From: Collibacillus ludicampi
Lineage (GTDB): Bacteria; Bacillota; Bacilli; Tumebacillales; BOQE01
NCBI RefSeq assembly: GCF_023705585.1
Contig: NZ_BOQE01000001.1
Coordinates: 1,067,341-1,131,340 of the forward strand
Direction of reading: 5' to 3'
Length of the DNA: 64,000 nucleotides
This document shows, in pieces, positions 17,706 to 26,096 of the stretch. A model generated the notes under the pieces. It worked only from the letters and a program-made list of their open reading frames with translations. It was not told the DNA's origin and ran no database searches. The position numbers and the translations under genes were made by a program. Position 1 is the stretch's first letter; every line of letters begins with the position of its first letter.

Positions 17706-18884
17706 CTATAAACAATTTTCATAGATTGTTGTTATGCCTTGACCTCCACCGATACACATGGTCACCAATCCAAACTGGGCATTTCTCCTTTTCATTTCAT
17801 ACATCAGTTTTACAGTCAAAATTCCACCAGTGGCTCCAATGGGATGCCCCAATGCAATTGCACCTCCATTAACATTCACTTTTTCCGGGTTTAGTCCTAA
17901 TTCTCGAATTCCAACAATTGTTTGGGCAGCAAACGCTTCATTTAGTTCAATAAGATCGATATCTTCGATTGATAGGCCGGCACGTTCGAGCGCTTTTTTA
18001 GTGGCAGGTACAGGTCCATAACCCATTATGGACGGATCACAACCAGCCACAGCAAAGCTGCGTATTTTTAACAAGGGCTTAAAACCAAGTTTCTCAGCAA
18101 TATCCGCTCCCATTAGTACGACAGCTCCCGCACCGTCATTAATTCCCGAGGAATTACCAGGAGTTACAGTACCATTTTCCCGAAATGCAGGCTTGAGGCG
18201 TGAAAGTCTTTCTATTGTGATTCCAATACGTGGATGTTCGTCAGTTTCAAACAGTTGGATTTCCCCTCCTTTATTAATCTCTACAGGAACAATTTCTTCC
18301 CTAAAAATCCCCTCTTGAAGAGCTCTCGCTGCTCTTTCTTGAGAAATCAATGCCCACTCATCTTGCTCTTGTCGAGAAACCCCATATTTTTGGGCAAGAT
18401 TTTCCGCAGTTACTCCATTCGGATACGGTCCCATAGGCCAGGTCAAAATCGTAAGCAACCCGTCTTCAAATGTGTCATGTCCAAAACGATATCCGAAACG
18501 TGCTTTGCGAACGTAATAAGGTAATTGATTCATATTTTCCGTACCGCCGGCAACTATTATATCTGCGTATCCAGCTTGAATCTTTACGACTGCGGAATTA
18601 ATTGCTTCCAATCCGGATCCACATTGCCGATTCACCGCATACGCGGTCGTTTTCAAAGGAAAACCAGCTTTTAAAGAAACCATTCTGCCCAAGAAACCAC
18701 TTTCAGCCACTTGTCCAACATTCCCTACAATAACTTCATCTACTTCTTCCGGCTTAATTCCGGCACGAGTAACTGCTTCCCTGTAAACCAAACCACCAAG
18801 ATCAGCCTGGTGAACATCTTTAAGACTCCCTGCCATAGTACCGACTGCGGTACGAGCACCGCTTACAATAACTACATCACGCAC
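17706..18884 (-). CDS. Acetyl-CoA acetyltransferase family thiolase
   Basis: A 392-residue thiolase II. Nucleophile Cys lies in NRQCGSGLEAINSA (about residue 88), the NEAF motif in LIELNEAFAAQ, His in GGAIALGHPIGATGG, and second Cys in VTMCIGGGQG (about 377). It cleaves 3-ketoacyl-CoA with CoA to acetyl-CoA and a shortened acyl-CoA, or works in reverse. The start is GTG 18884 with AGGGGG 7 bases upstream; the ATG three bases earlier is out of frame. It is the first gene of the ten-gene operon and sits directly below the LacI-type operator and TATAAT element. Confidence 0.94.
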   Translation of the reverse strand: MRDVVIVSGARTAVGTMAGSLKDVHQADLGGLVYREAVTRAGIKPEEVDEVIVGNVGQVAESGFLGRMVSLKAGFPLKTTAYAVNRQCGSGLEAINSAVVKIQAGYADIIVAGGTENMNQLPYYVRKARFGYRFGHDTFEDGLLTILTWPMGPYPNGVTAENLAQKYGVSRQEQDEWALISQERAARALQEGIFREEIVPVEINKGGEIQLFETDEHPRIGITIERLSRLKPAFRENGTVTPGNSSGINDGAGAVVLMGADIAEKLGFKPLLKIRSFAVAGCDPSIMGYGPVPATKKALERAGLSIEDIDLIELNEAFAAQTIVGIRELGLNPEKVNVNGGAIALGHPIGATGGILTVKLMYEMKRRNAQFGLVTMCIGGGQGITTIYENCL

Positions 18885-18915
18885 ATAAATTCCCCCTGTT
18901 CAATTAATGATATAG

Positions 18916-18940
18916 ATTATATATTTGGAACCGCTCCCAA
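18916..18940 (-). promoter_or_regulatory. Operon promoter with LacI-type operator 1
   Basis: A TATAAT hexamer on the minus strand at 18921-18916 lies 32 bases upstream of the thiolase GTG. The 16-bp near-palindrome TTGGAACCGCTCCCAA (18925-18940 as written on the plus strand) is three bases upstream of it, between the -10 and -35 positions. It is identical to two further copies at 19043-19058 and 20124-20139. A CpG-centred TTGG...CCAA shape is typical of LacI-family operators, and binding there would block RNA polymerase. Confidence 0.8.
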
Positions 18941-19042
18941 AATAAAATGCGAAACTAATTAACAATTCGGTAAAAAACACATTTTTATTGACATTAATCA
19001 CGTAAACAAGTTTTCATAATCATGCTTTAAACAACAAGATTA

Positions 19043-19058
19043 TTGGAACCGCTCCCAA
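19043..19058 (-). promoter_or_regulatory. LacI-type operator 2
   Basis: Second exact copy of TTGGAACCGCTCCCAA, located between the end of the LacI gene and the thiolase promoter, 118 bp upstream of operator 1. Two sites about 11 helical turns apart would allow DNA looping by a tetrameric or paired dimeric repressor. The 18940-19043 segment between them is AT-rich and holds no gene. Confidence 0.8.
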
Positions 19059-19075
19059 AAAACATCATAAAACCT

Positions 19076-20101
19076 TTACTTAAGATTTGGTGGTGCTGTT
19101 GTTTCTCGAATAACCAACTCAGGTGTATACGTAATACGTTGCAAACAAGTATCATTCCCCCGTATACGATCCATTAACAGAGACATTGCAGTGGCTCCCA
19201 TTTGATAGTGAGGCTGACGAACAGTTGTGAGTGAAATCGGATGTATCCCAACAAACGGAAGATCGTCATATCCTACAATGCTTATTTCTTCGGGTATATT
19301 AATACCTGCTTCCTGCAATACATCTAAAATACCCAGTGCCATCAAATCATTGGCTGCAAAAATGGATGTAGGTCGATTAGATTGTTCCAACCAACGTTGT
19401 CCATATTGTCGTCCAGTATCCATTTTCAAATCGCCATATGCTACATCTCGTTCATTTAACTTTATCCCATAATCTTTGAGGGCTTGCATAAACCCGGCGG
19501 TTCGTTCTCGGCTTGCAGTCGATAATTGCGGACCTCCCAAATAACCGATTCTTGTATGCCCTAATTCAATCAAATGCTTAGCCGCTTGATAACCACCTTG
19601 AAAATTGTCGACAAGCACGACATCTGTTTCATATGCGTGAACATAACGATTCAGCAAAACGATTGGACACTGAATATTTTTTAGAACTGGTACTAATTCC
19701 TCTACGTCCATAACGGACATCAAAATTAAACCACTAAATCCAAACTTTTGTGCTCCTTGAAGATAAATTTGTTCTTTTTGAAAATCATAATCCGTATCAC
19801 AAAGCACAACCATGTACCCTGCTTGATTTGCGATGTCTTCTACACCACGAGCTACTTCTGCGTAAAAGGGATTACGAATGTCACCAATTAAAAGTCCAAT
19901 CATATTTAGGGAACCACGAGCTAAACCTTGTGCTATAAAGTTAGGTTGATAGTTAAGTTGTTGTATTACCTTCTCCACCTTCGCACGTGTCGCAGGTTTA
20001 ACATTTGGATGTCCGGTTAAAACTCGAGAAACAGTTGATCGAGAAACTCCAGCCACACGTGCAATTTCGTCTATTGTTACTCCTTCTCGTGATCTCGTCA
20101 T
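19076..20101 (-). CDS. LacI-family transcriptional regulator
   Basis: A 341-residue LacI-type regulator. Helix-turn-helix VTIDEIARVAGVSRSTVSRVLTG lies at about residues 8-30, with hinge QQLNYQPNFIAQGLARG, followed by a periplasmic-binding-like effector domain (MIGLLIGDIRNPFYAEVARGVEDIA; IFAANDLMALGILDVL; VGYDDLPFVGIHPISLTTVRQP). ATG 20101 is preferred because GAGAGG lies 6 bases upstream and the HTH begins immediately; an in-frame ATG at 20122 would put the operator on its RBS. It most likely represses the downstream ten-gene operon and itself through the three identical operators, with the imported compound or a derivative as inducer. Confidence 0.92.
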   Translation of the reverse strand: MTRSREGVTIDEIARVAGVSRSTVSRVLTGHPNVKPATRAKVEKVIQQLNYQPNFIAQGLARGSLNMIGLLIGDIRNPFYAEVARGVEDIANQAGYMVVLCDTDYDFQKEQIYLQGAQKFGFSGLILMSVMDVEELVPVLKNIQCPIVLLNRYVHAYETDVVLVDNFQGGYQAAKHLIELGHTRIGYLGGPQLSTASRERTAGFMQALKDYGIKLNERDVAYGDLKMDTGRQYGQRWLEQSNRPTSIFAANDLMALGILDVLQEAGINIPEEISIVGYDDLPFVGIHPISLTTVRQPHYQMGATAMSLLMDRIRGNDTCLQRITYTPELVIRETTAPPNLK

Positions 20102-20123
20102 TCCAAACCTCTCATTTTTCATA

Positions 20124-20139
20124 TTGGAACCGCTCCCAA
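20124..20139 (-). promoter_or_regulatory. LacI-type operator 3 (autoregulatory)
   Basis: Third exact copy of TTGGAACCGCTCCCAA, 22 bases upstream of the LacI start codon. It places the regulator under its own control. Confidence 0.8.
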
Positions 20140-20223
20140 AATTAATATAAATTTTTTTGTTCAAATTGTCAACAACTACTCATAATTTTCTAACAAGAAT
20201 TTCGTCTCCTAATTCTTTAAAAT

Positions 20224-21108
20224 GATCAAGTCCATATTTGTGTGTAAAATCCCTCGCATATGAAGCCTAGCGAATATGAGTCACTTTGGCAGCTTTCCTT
20301 TCTTGTACTTGAGTTTGCAGCCAGGCTAGATACTCGGATATATCTAGATACTTCTTGCCACTCGCCCACTTTTCATCGATCTCCATGAGCAAAGCACAGA
20401 CGAGACGAACGACGGACTCCCGGTTGGGGAAGATTCGAATGACTCGTTCACGCCGACGAATCTCCTCATTCAGCCGTTCCATTCCGTTCGTTGTTCGTAG
20501 GCGTTTTCGGTATCTTTCTGGCAGCATGAGGACAGCCGTTGCATCTTCAAAACCGGCTTCCAGAATCCTCATAGCTTGGGCCGCCTTGTTCTCGTAAGAT
20601 TCCGTACCACACAATCCTCCGTAATCTGGTTTACTTTGCGGGTCGAAACACCATTCACGACCATCTCCATAAGAGCCAAGACAAGAGCTTGCTCGCTCCG
20701 TTGGTATCGGGCAAACAACTCCGTAGAGAATTTACCGTTACGGATACGAGGAACTCGAAAAGTGATCGTTCCCACACGAGTTGTAAGTGGGTAGGGTAGG
20801 TACCATTTCGATAACCTTGTTGAAACTTCCGTCCGCTCATTAGGCTCTGCAGCCAATTGTTCGCTTGCTTGAGCTTGCAATACTTGGTTCAATACGGATT
20901 CTAACAACGCAGCCACCCCGGCATCCTGAGAATTCCCCAAAAATAACGGCTGCAAAAGCTTGGAATCTACGGTATTCTGGTATTGAGCCATAACAAAAAC
21001 ACCTCTCCTAGAATGGTGTCCGCAAACTTCATTCTAACCGAGGGTTTTTGACAATGGCTCCCTTATTTTTTAAGAAAGTCCATTTTTACACATAATATCG
21101 GACTCAAC
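20224..21108 (-). mobile_element. Internally deleted IS256-family element
   Basis: Outer ends carry related inverted repeats: AAGTCCATATTTGTGTGTAA at 20228-20247 and, on the opposite strand, AGTCCGATATTATGTGTAA near 21108-21086. Both resemble IS256-type termini. Between them is a transposase gene that has lost its centre. The element is about 0.9 kb instead of the roughly 1.3 kb expected. No target duplication could be assigned by eye. It lies between the LacI gene and the toxin-antitoxin pair. Confidence 0.75.
20267..20991 (-). pseudogene. IS256/Mutator-family transposase, central part deleted
   Basis: The first frame (20991-20569) encodes the N-terminal region: VAALLESVLNQVLQAQASEQL, then TRVGTITFRVPRIRNGKFS and LALMEMVVNGVSTRKV. 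The second frame (20614-20267) encodes the C-terminus: RRLRTTNGMERLNEEIRRR-like residues (RLRTTNGMERLNEEIRRRERVIRIFPN is interrupted here for length) with the last catalytic Glu. About 165 residues with the two catalytic Asp residues are missing, and the two parts are joined out of frame. The enzyme cannot be active. Confidence 0.85.
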
Positions 21109-21239
21109 TGTATGGGATGATCGGGAAAGAAAATGTGTAGCTTGGGCGATAGTGGGGTGACGTGTGAGGGGGGAGTAGGGTTTCGGGGGATAGATGATAG
21201 TTGGGGATAAAACAGTCCTTGTATGGGCAAAGAATAAAG

Positions 21240-21262
21240 CCCCTTTTTCGAGCGAAAAGGGG
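21240..21262 (-). terminator. Hairpin downstream of the Doc gene
   Basis: CCCCTTTTTCG at 21240-21250 pairs with CGAAAAGGGG at 21253-21262 over a 2-base loop, 11 bases after the doc stop codon on the minus strand. The following bases are only moderately T-rich (CTTTATTCTTT), so termination may be partial. Confidence 0.6.
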
Positions 21263-21273
21263 ATGTCTCTTTT

Positions 21274-21678
21274 TCATTCATTATCGTTCTCTCTACGCTC
21301 TACTGAATTACTTTCCAGCCAAATGGCTAATTCATCGAGTCCCATTTGTTTATTCGCGACCATTAACGCCACATCGTATAATTCTTCCCAGGATGCAGTT
21401 AGTTCGTATCCATTTAAGTCCAAGAACACTAAGGCGCAATATACACCCGTTCTTTTGTTGCCATCGTTAAAATATTGTGCAATCGCAAATCCATGCAAAT
21501 ACACGGCCGCTTTTAAAAACAAACCAGGGTATTGTTCTTCTCCGAAATATGTCGTAAAAGGTTTTACGACGAGAGAATCAATTAACCCCGGCTCTTTTTC
21601 CCCCGGCATCCCGCCATATAGGTTTAACAGCTCATCGTGCAGACCTATAATCTGTTCTCTTGTTAATGCGACATACAT
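21274..21678 (-). CDS. doc: Doc/Fic-family (death-on-curing) toxin with altered active site
   Basis: A 134-residue Doc-type Fic protein. The fold pattern is clear: LTREQIIGLHDELLNLYGG, GLIDSLVVKP, KAAVYLHGFAIA, then the core motif QYFNDGNKRTG (residues 68-78). In Doc the motif is HxFx(D/N)xNKR and its His is essential for transfer of phosphate to EF-Tu; here this position is Gln (CAA codon). The rest of the motif is intact. It abuts the antitoxin gene with no spacing (TAAATG). It could be an inactivated toxin, or a variant with other chemistry; the sequence alone cannot tell. Confidence 0.88.
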   Translation of the reverse strand: MYVALTREQIIGLHDELLNLYGGMPGEKEPGLIDSLVVKPFTTYFGEEQYPGLFLKAAVYLHGFAIAQYFNDGNKRTGVYCALVFLDLNGYELTASWEELYDVALMVANKQMGLDELAIWLESNSVERRENDNE

Positions 21679-21801
21679 TTAGTTCTTCGCCAACTTTTCG
21701 AAGGTTTTATGGTACTTATTTAATACACGTTTTGCGGCATCTTTCACTTGTTTATCCGTGGCAACTGCATTTTGCTTGAGGTCTTTTTGTGTCATTGCCA
21801 T
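21679..21801 (-). CDS. Small antitoxin-like protein upstream of Doc
   Basis: A 40-residue, Lys-rich helical peptide (MAMTQKDLKQNAVATDKQ, then a helix with AAKRVLNKYHKTFEKLAKN). The ATG at 21801 has GGGAG 6-7 bases upstream and the TAA is immediately followed by the doc ATG, the arrangement expected for a toxin-antitoxin pair. It is shorter than P1 Phd (73 residues) and lacks the N-terminal DNA-binding part, so it could neutralise the toxin but not obviously repress the promoter. An AT-rich stretch at 21905-21925 (TATAATTAAATTAGAAATTC on the minus strand) may hold the promoter. Confidence 0.7.
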   Translation of the reverse strand: MAMTQKDLKQNAVATDKQVKDAAKRVLNKYHKTFEKLAKN

Positions 21802-22036
21802 GTCATTCTCCCTCTTCTTCTTCAAAGTTTAACACCTCCATGATCATATCTATGCCCATTTCTGGAGCAATTAGACTCGACCAACGGAGGAAACTATCAG
21901 AATTTCTAATTTAATTATACGAGATGGAAGAATAACATGGCTAGTTTCACTTCGAAGCGAAGGCTGGAATATCTATCCCTTCTCCTGTATCATTCGCCAT
22001 GTCTTCTCTCTCCCTCGCCATATGCTCGCAAACTTT

Positions 22037-22972
22037 CTACCGAGCTACCGTCAGCACATAGACTGCTCCAACACCCGCTTCCAACAATACGCGGGAGCAT
22101 GCTTCCGCGGTGGATCCCGTTGTATAGATATCGTCAATCAACAAGATTGTCTTGCCGGAGAGCTGCGAGACGTAAAACGGCTCGACGGAAAAAACGCCCT
22201 GGAGCGCAAGCAGGCGTTCCTTCCGGGTTTTCATGGCTTGTCCCGTTAAATGAATGTCACGTCGAAGAGGATTCAGCAGGGGAATCTTCGAATAACCGGA
22301 TAACTCTTGCGCCAACTGATAAGCTTGATTAAAGCCACGTTCACGCAAGCGCTGGGGATGAATCGGAACGGGTACGAGAAAGTCGCAGGGGATGGCTGCC
22401 ATATGCATGTCCCATGCGGTGCACAGGAAACCGGCGAGCAAAGGGAGTAGCTCTTTTTCGCGCATAAATTTGTATCGATGGAGAATCTCCCGCAATTCGT
22501 CACGGTAAGCGCCGTACGAACGAGAGAAGACAAATGAGGTTTGCCGGTAGCACTCCCGGCAGCGCAAAGACGGCTCGAATTTCCGTTGCTCCATTCTTGC
22601 GTCCCCCATGCCGCTATGATTGACGATTTCACTCGTCTCCCACTGCGGTTCTGTTGGCTGTCGGTTGAGTCGTACCGGCTGTACATCCGCAGATGGTACG
22701 CGGTCTTGGATGATGCGTGCATGCGTATCATACATTCGTTTCGTTTCTATCGCTCTGTTCACTCTTTCCAAATGGCGTCCGCAAACCATGCAGAGGGGAG
22801 GTTCGATCGGAGTGAGCCGTTGCTTACATGTTGGACAAAGCATCGGCATGTGGTCGGGAGGGGAAATGCGATCGGCGCGGGGAGAATGGATGGGCCCCGA
22901 ACAGACGAGACATGAAGATGCCGCCGGGTACAGGAGCCCAAGGAATGTTTCCCACCAGAGGCGAATGTTCAT
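22037..22972 (-). CDS. comFC: ComF-family protein (competence ComFC-like phosphoribosyltransferase fold)
   Basis: A 311-residue ComF/GntX protein. An N-terminal Cys-rich zinc-binding region (CLVCSG, CPTCKQR, CMVCGRH, CRECYR) is followed by YGAYRDELREILHRYKF, then LVPVPIHPQRLRERGFNQA and the PRPP-binding loop ILLIDDIYTTGSTAEACSRVL (about 270-290). ComFC is needed for ssDNA uptake in competence. The insert between the Cys clusters (about residues 75-130) is longer than in B. subtilis. ATG 22972 overlaps the degV stop as ATGA. The comFA helicase gene that normally lies between degV and comFC is missing. Confidence 0.92.
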   Translation of the reverse strand: MNIRLWWETFLGLLYPAASSCLVCSGPIHSPRADRISPPDHMPMLCPTCKQRLTPIEPPLCMVCGRHLERVNRAIETKRMYDTHARIIQDRVPSADVQPVRLNRQPTEPQWETSEIVNHSGMGDARMEQRKFEPSLRCRECYRQTSFVFSRSYGAYRDELREILHRYKFMREKELLPLLAGFLCTAWDMHMAAIPCDFLVPVPIHPQRLRERGFNQAYQLAQELSGYSKIPLLNPLRRDIHLTGQAMKTRKERLLALQGVFSVEPFYVSQLSGKTILLIDDIYTTGSTAEACSRVLLEAGVGAVYVLTVAR

Positions 22973-23823
22973 GCCCACGACACCGTATAAAAGGTGATCG
23001 CAAGAACGCCAGGCCCCGTATGTGTGCCGATCACAGGTCCCAGTTCACTCAGTGAGGTTTCGACATAGGGGAACTCGTTTTCGATCCTTTGTCGCAGATC
23101 TTCCGCATCGTCCCGATTCGCCGAGTAGATCACCCCGAGACGAACTTTCTGCCCGGGTGAAGTCTGTTCCCTCAACAACTCCAGGAGGCGCTCGACCGCC
23201 TTGCGTCTCGTCCGGACCTTCTCAAAAACATCAAGTTTCCCCTCAGAATCCACATATAAAATCGGTTTGATCTGCAACAAGGAACCGACCAGTGCGGATG
23301 CTTTCGAAAGCCTGCCCCCACGGTGCAGGTGATCGAGGGAGTCGACAACAAAATAGGCGTGTACCGATGCGATCATCTCGTGTATGCGAGCGACGATCTC
23401 TTCTTTACCATATCCTTCATCCCTCATGCGAACCGCTTCCCGCACCATCTCGGCCAAGGGGTAGCTGGTAATGCGGGAATCGATGATCGTTACATCACCT
23501 TCGACCATGCGTGCCGCCGCCTGCGCCGTTTGGTAAGTGCCCGACAACCCGCTCGAAAAGAGCACGGCCAAGACTTGATCATGCGTGCGTAACAGTTCTT
23601 CGAATGTCTGCACAAAATCTCCGACAGATGGCTGTGAGGTCGTCGGCATGACCGGATCGGAAGCCAACCGTTCATAAAATTGATCAGCGAGAATATCGAT
23701 GCCTTCCTTGTATGTTTGTTGGCCGAAGTTCACGATCAAGGGAACAACCGTCACTCCGTGTTGTTGAACGTAATCATGTGGCAGATAAGCTGTACTATCC
23801 GTAACGATCGCAAGCGAGCTCAT
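22969..23823 (-). CDS. degV: DegV-family fatty-acid-binding protein
   Basis: A 284-residue DegV protein (FakB-like). MSSLAIVTDSTAYLPHDYVQ at the N-terminus, TSQPSVGDFVQTFEELL, and VLFSSGLSGTYQTAQAAARM (about 92-111) form the fatty-acid-binding core; FVVDSLDHLHRGGRLSKASALVGSLLQIKPIL is the family hallmark. Such proteins present fatty acids to a FakA kinase. Start ATG 23823 has GGAGGG 8 bases upstream; a longer frame exists but lacks a site. Its place next to comFC reflects the Bacillus degSU-degV-comF neighbourhood, although degU is now 39 kb away. Confidence 0.93.
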   Translation of the reverse strand: MSSLAIVTDSTAYLPHDYVQQHGVTVVPLIVNFGQQTYKEGIDILADQFYERLASDPVMPTTSQPSVGDFVQTFEELLRTHDQVLAVLFSSGLSGTYQTAQAAARMVEGDVTIIDSRITSYPLAEMVREAVRMRDEGYGKEEIVARIHEMIASVHAYFVVDSLDHLHRGGRLSKASALVGSLLQIKPILYVDSEGKLDVFEKVRTRRKAVERLLELLREQTSPGQKVRLGVIYSANRDDAEDLRQRIENEFPYVETSLSELGPVIGTHTGPGVLAITFYTVSWA

Positions 23824-23939
23824 CGGTAAAACCCTCCAGATCAAGTGTGAGCCTATTATAGCAGAAATCGCGATGGATCGATAAGTCACGTATGCCTATC
23901 AAGAAACTTTTCATCCTTTTATGGCAAGCTTGCGGCTGG

Positions 23940-24290
23940 GGCGCTCTTGAAGTGCTTGGGTGGATGGACCGCTTTGCGCTTGGGTTCGATGAAGGTTGAC
24001 TAGGGTATATGCTTTGCGCTCATGCTCCGTGAAGGTCGTCGTAAGGGGCAAATGCTTTGCGTTCATGCTCCGTGAAGGTCGTCTCGCATGGAATATGATC
24101 TAATGTTGCGAGACGACCTCCAAAGTCGCTTTTCACGCAAAGCATTGCCCCTTTTACGTTCCTAAGGAAGCGAGACGACCTTCAACTCACCTCTGCGCTG
24201 CAAAGCGATACCATCCACCCAAAAGCCACTCTGTTGCTTTTGGCCGCCTCACACCTCTCTTCCCGTACATGAAACTTTTACCCTGACGGC
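23940..24290. repeat. Nested palindromic repeat, copy B (about 350 bp)
   Basis: This gap between degV and phoR repeats the layout of copy A. GGTCGTCTCGCA at 24077-24088 pairs with 24107-24118; GGGGCAAATGCTTTGCGT at 24045-24062 pairs with ACGCAAAGCATTGCCCC at 24135-24151; GGGTGGATGG at 23958-23967 pairs with 24211-24220. The motif CATGCTCCGTGAAGGTCGT occurs at 24021 and 24064, 43 bp apart as in copy A. The middle stem differs in sequence from copy A (GGGTATATGCATTGCGC there) but pairing is kept. No gene fits here. Confidence 0.85.
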
Positions 24291-24313
24291 ACCAATTTCG
24301 GAATGGTGAACGA

Positions 24314-26095
24314 CTAGGAGAACATGGGGTCTGGCTGTTTTTTGGGTAACGTAAAAGCAAAATCCGATCCTTTGCCCACTTCGCTTTGCACTTGTATCGT
24401 CCCATGGTGGGCCTCCAGAATGTGCTTGACGATCGCAAGTCCCAGACCGGTGCCTCCTGAACGGCGGTGTCTCGCCTTATCCACACGGTAAAATCGTTCA
24501 AACAAGCGGTCGATATCTTGCGGGGGAATACCGATTCCAGTGTCCTTGACGTGAACCGTCACGTGATCGTCCCCTTCTTCCATCCAGGCGGAAATTTCTC
24601 CACCTTTGGGGGTATACGTGATCGCGTTCGCAACCAGATTGATCATCACCTGCGCGATGCGATCGCTGTCGGCTTCCACAGAAACGGGATGTTCCGGCCA
24701 ATTTCCTACAAGCGTAAGGCCGTTTTGTTCCGCTTGATGACACAGTTTGTCGAACGTAGAACGGAGGAGCTGCACCACATCGATCGTTTCCATCCGCATG
24801 ATTGAACGGTTATGTTCAATCTGCGAAAGATCGAGCAGGTCAGAAACGAGGCGGGACAAGCGGGACGATTCGTCGTAAATGATCTGCACGAACTGTTTGG
24901 CCGTATCCGGATCGGCCAGTGCGCCGTCGAGGAGGGTTTCGGCGAATCCTCTCACGGCAGTGATCGGAGTCCGTAACTCGTGGGATACGTTCGCCACAAA
25001 TTCACTGCGCATCCGTTCCAGACGGCGCCATTGGGAAATATCGTGCAAAACGGCCACCGCTCCCATGATCGTTTCATGTTTTCCCTGAATCGGGGTGATG
25101 ATGACTTCCAACGTACGCTCGACCGGCGCGTACACGTTCATCTCTTTTCTCATCACTTCTCCGTGCAGGATCACATCGTCGATCATGGATGACAAGCCGT
25201 ACGAACGCAGACATTCCCAATGCCAGCGTCCCAAAAATTTCTCTTCTTGTACCTCAAAGATTTTACCGAAAGCGGGATTGATCAGCTTGATGTTCCCCGA
25301 ACGATCGACGACGATCACCCCGGAATCCATATGAGTGAGGATCCCTTCCAACTTGCTTTTCTCTTGGGTGAGATCTTCAATCTGTTGCGCGATCTTCGAT
25401 GCCATCACATTGATCGATTCGCTGACCTCCCCCAATTCATCCGAACTGCGAAAACGCACGCGTTCGTTCACATCCCCTTCGGCGATGCGTCTGACCACCC
25501 GGTTAATCTCTTCGATCGGCTGTGCGAGTTTATGAGAGAAATAAAGGCTTACGAACGCTGTGGCGATCCCGACGAGCAGAAAGCCGATGCCGACCCTGCC
25601 CCAAAGATGTTGAAGCGTATCGACAATCGGAGAAAAAGGCACACCGACGCGCACGATTCCCAAGACATGCGGCCCTTCCTTGACCGGTACAGCCACATAA
25701 TAAAAGTTGGTGTGCAGCCCTTCGTTTTCCCGAATATCCTTGCCCACAAAACCGGTTAGCGCGGATTTTACTTCCGGCTGGTCAGGCCCGTCATCGCGAT
25801 TCCCTTGCGAATCAAAAAAGAGCTTCCCGCGTGAATCGAACAAGGTGATCTCTTTGCCTAACGCTTTCGCGGTTTTCTCGGCCTGCTGCATCATGTCACT
25901 GCGCGTTGCCGCAGGAGAAGCAAAATACGGACGCAACCATGTGACAGTCAATTGACCTTCTTCTTGCAATGTTTGCGTCACTTGCTCCAGCTTTACGTTT
26001 TCGAGAAGTTGTAAAATAAAAACCCCTGAAATCGACAGGGCCAAACCGATCAAAATCAGATAGGTAAAAGTAATGCGACTGCGGATGCCACGCAT
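24314..26095 (-). CDS. phoR: Sensor histidine kinase PhoR
   Basis: A 593-residue kinase. TM1 is at about 9-31 (FTYLILIGLALSISGVFIL), an extracytoplasmic domain at 32-164, TM2 at about 167-187, HAMP at 188-240, a PAS domain at about 250-350 (ILTHMDSGVIVVDRSGNIKL), HisKA with FVANVSHELRTPITAVRGF, and HATPase with NLVANAITYTPKGG, DTGIGIPPQDIDRLFERFYR and GGTGLGLAIVKHI. ATG 26095 starts one base after the phoP stop with GGAGAG upstream; an N-terminal extension would overlap phoP. It senses phosphate limitation, probably through the adjacent Pst/PhoU system or wall-teichoic-acid intermediates as in B. subtilis. The palindromic repeat follows its stop. Confidence 0.93.
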   Translation of the reverse strand: MRGIRSRITFTYLILIGLALSISGVFILQLLENVKLEQVTQTLQEEGQLTVTWLRPYFASPAATRSDMMQQAEKTAKALGKEITLFDSRGKLFFDSQGNRDDGPDQPEVKSALTGFVGKDIRENEGLHTNFYYVAVPVKEGPHVLGIVRVGVPFSPIVDTLQHLWGRVGIGFLLVGIATAFVSLYFSHKLAQPIEEINRVVRRIAEGDVNERVRFRSSDELGEVSESINVMASKIAQQIEDLTQEKSKLEGILTHMDSGVIVVDRSGNIKLINPAFGKIFEVQEEKFLGRWHWECLRSYGLSSMIDDVILHGEVMRKEMNVYAPVERTLEVIITPIQGKHETIMGAVAVLHDISQWRRLERMRSEFVANVSHELRTPITAVRGFAETLLDGALADPDTAKQFVQIIYDESSRLSRLVSDLLDLSQIEHNRSIMRMETIDVVQLLRSTFDKLCHQAEQNGLTLVGNWPEHPVSVEADSDRIAQVMINLVANAITYTPKGGEISAWMEEGDDHVTVHVKDTGIGIPPQDIDRLFERFYRVDKARHRRSGGTGLGLAIVKHILEAHHGTIQVQSEVGKGSDFAFTLPKKQPDPMFS

Positions 26096-26096
26096 G

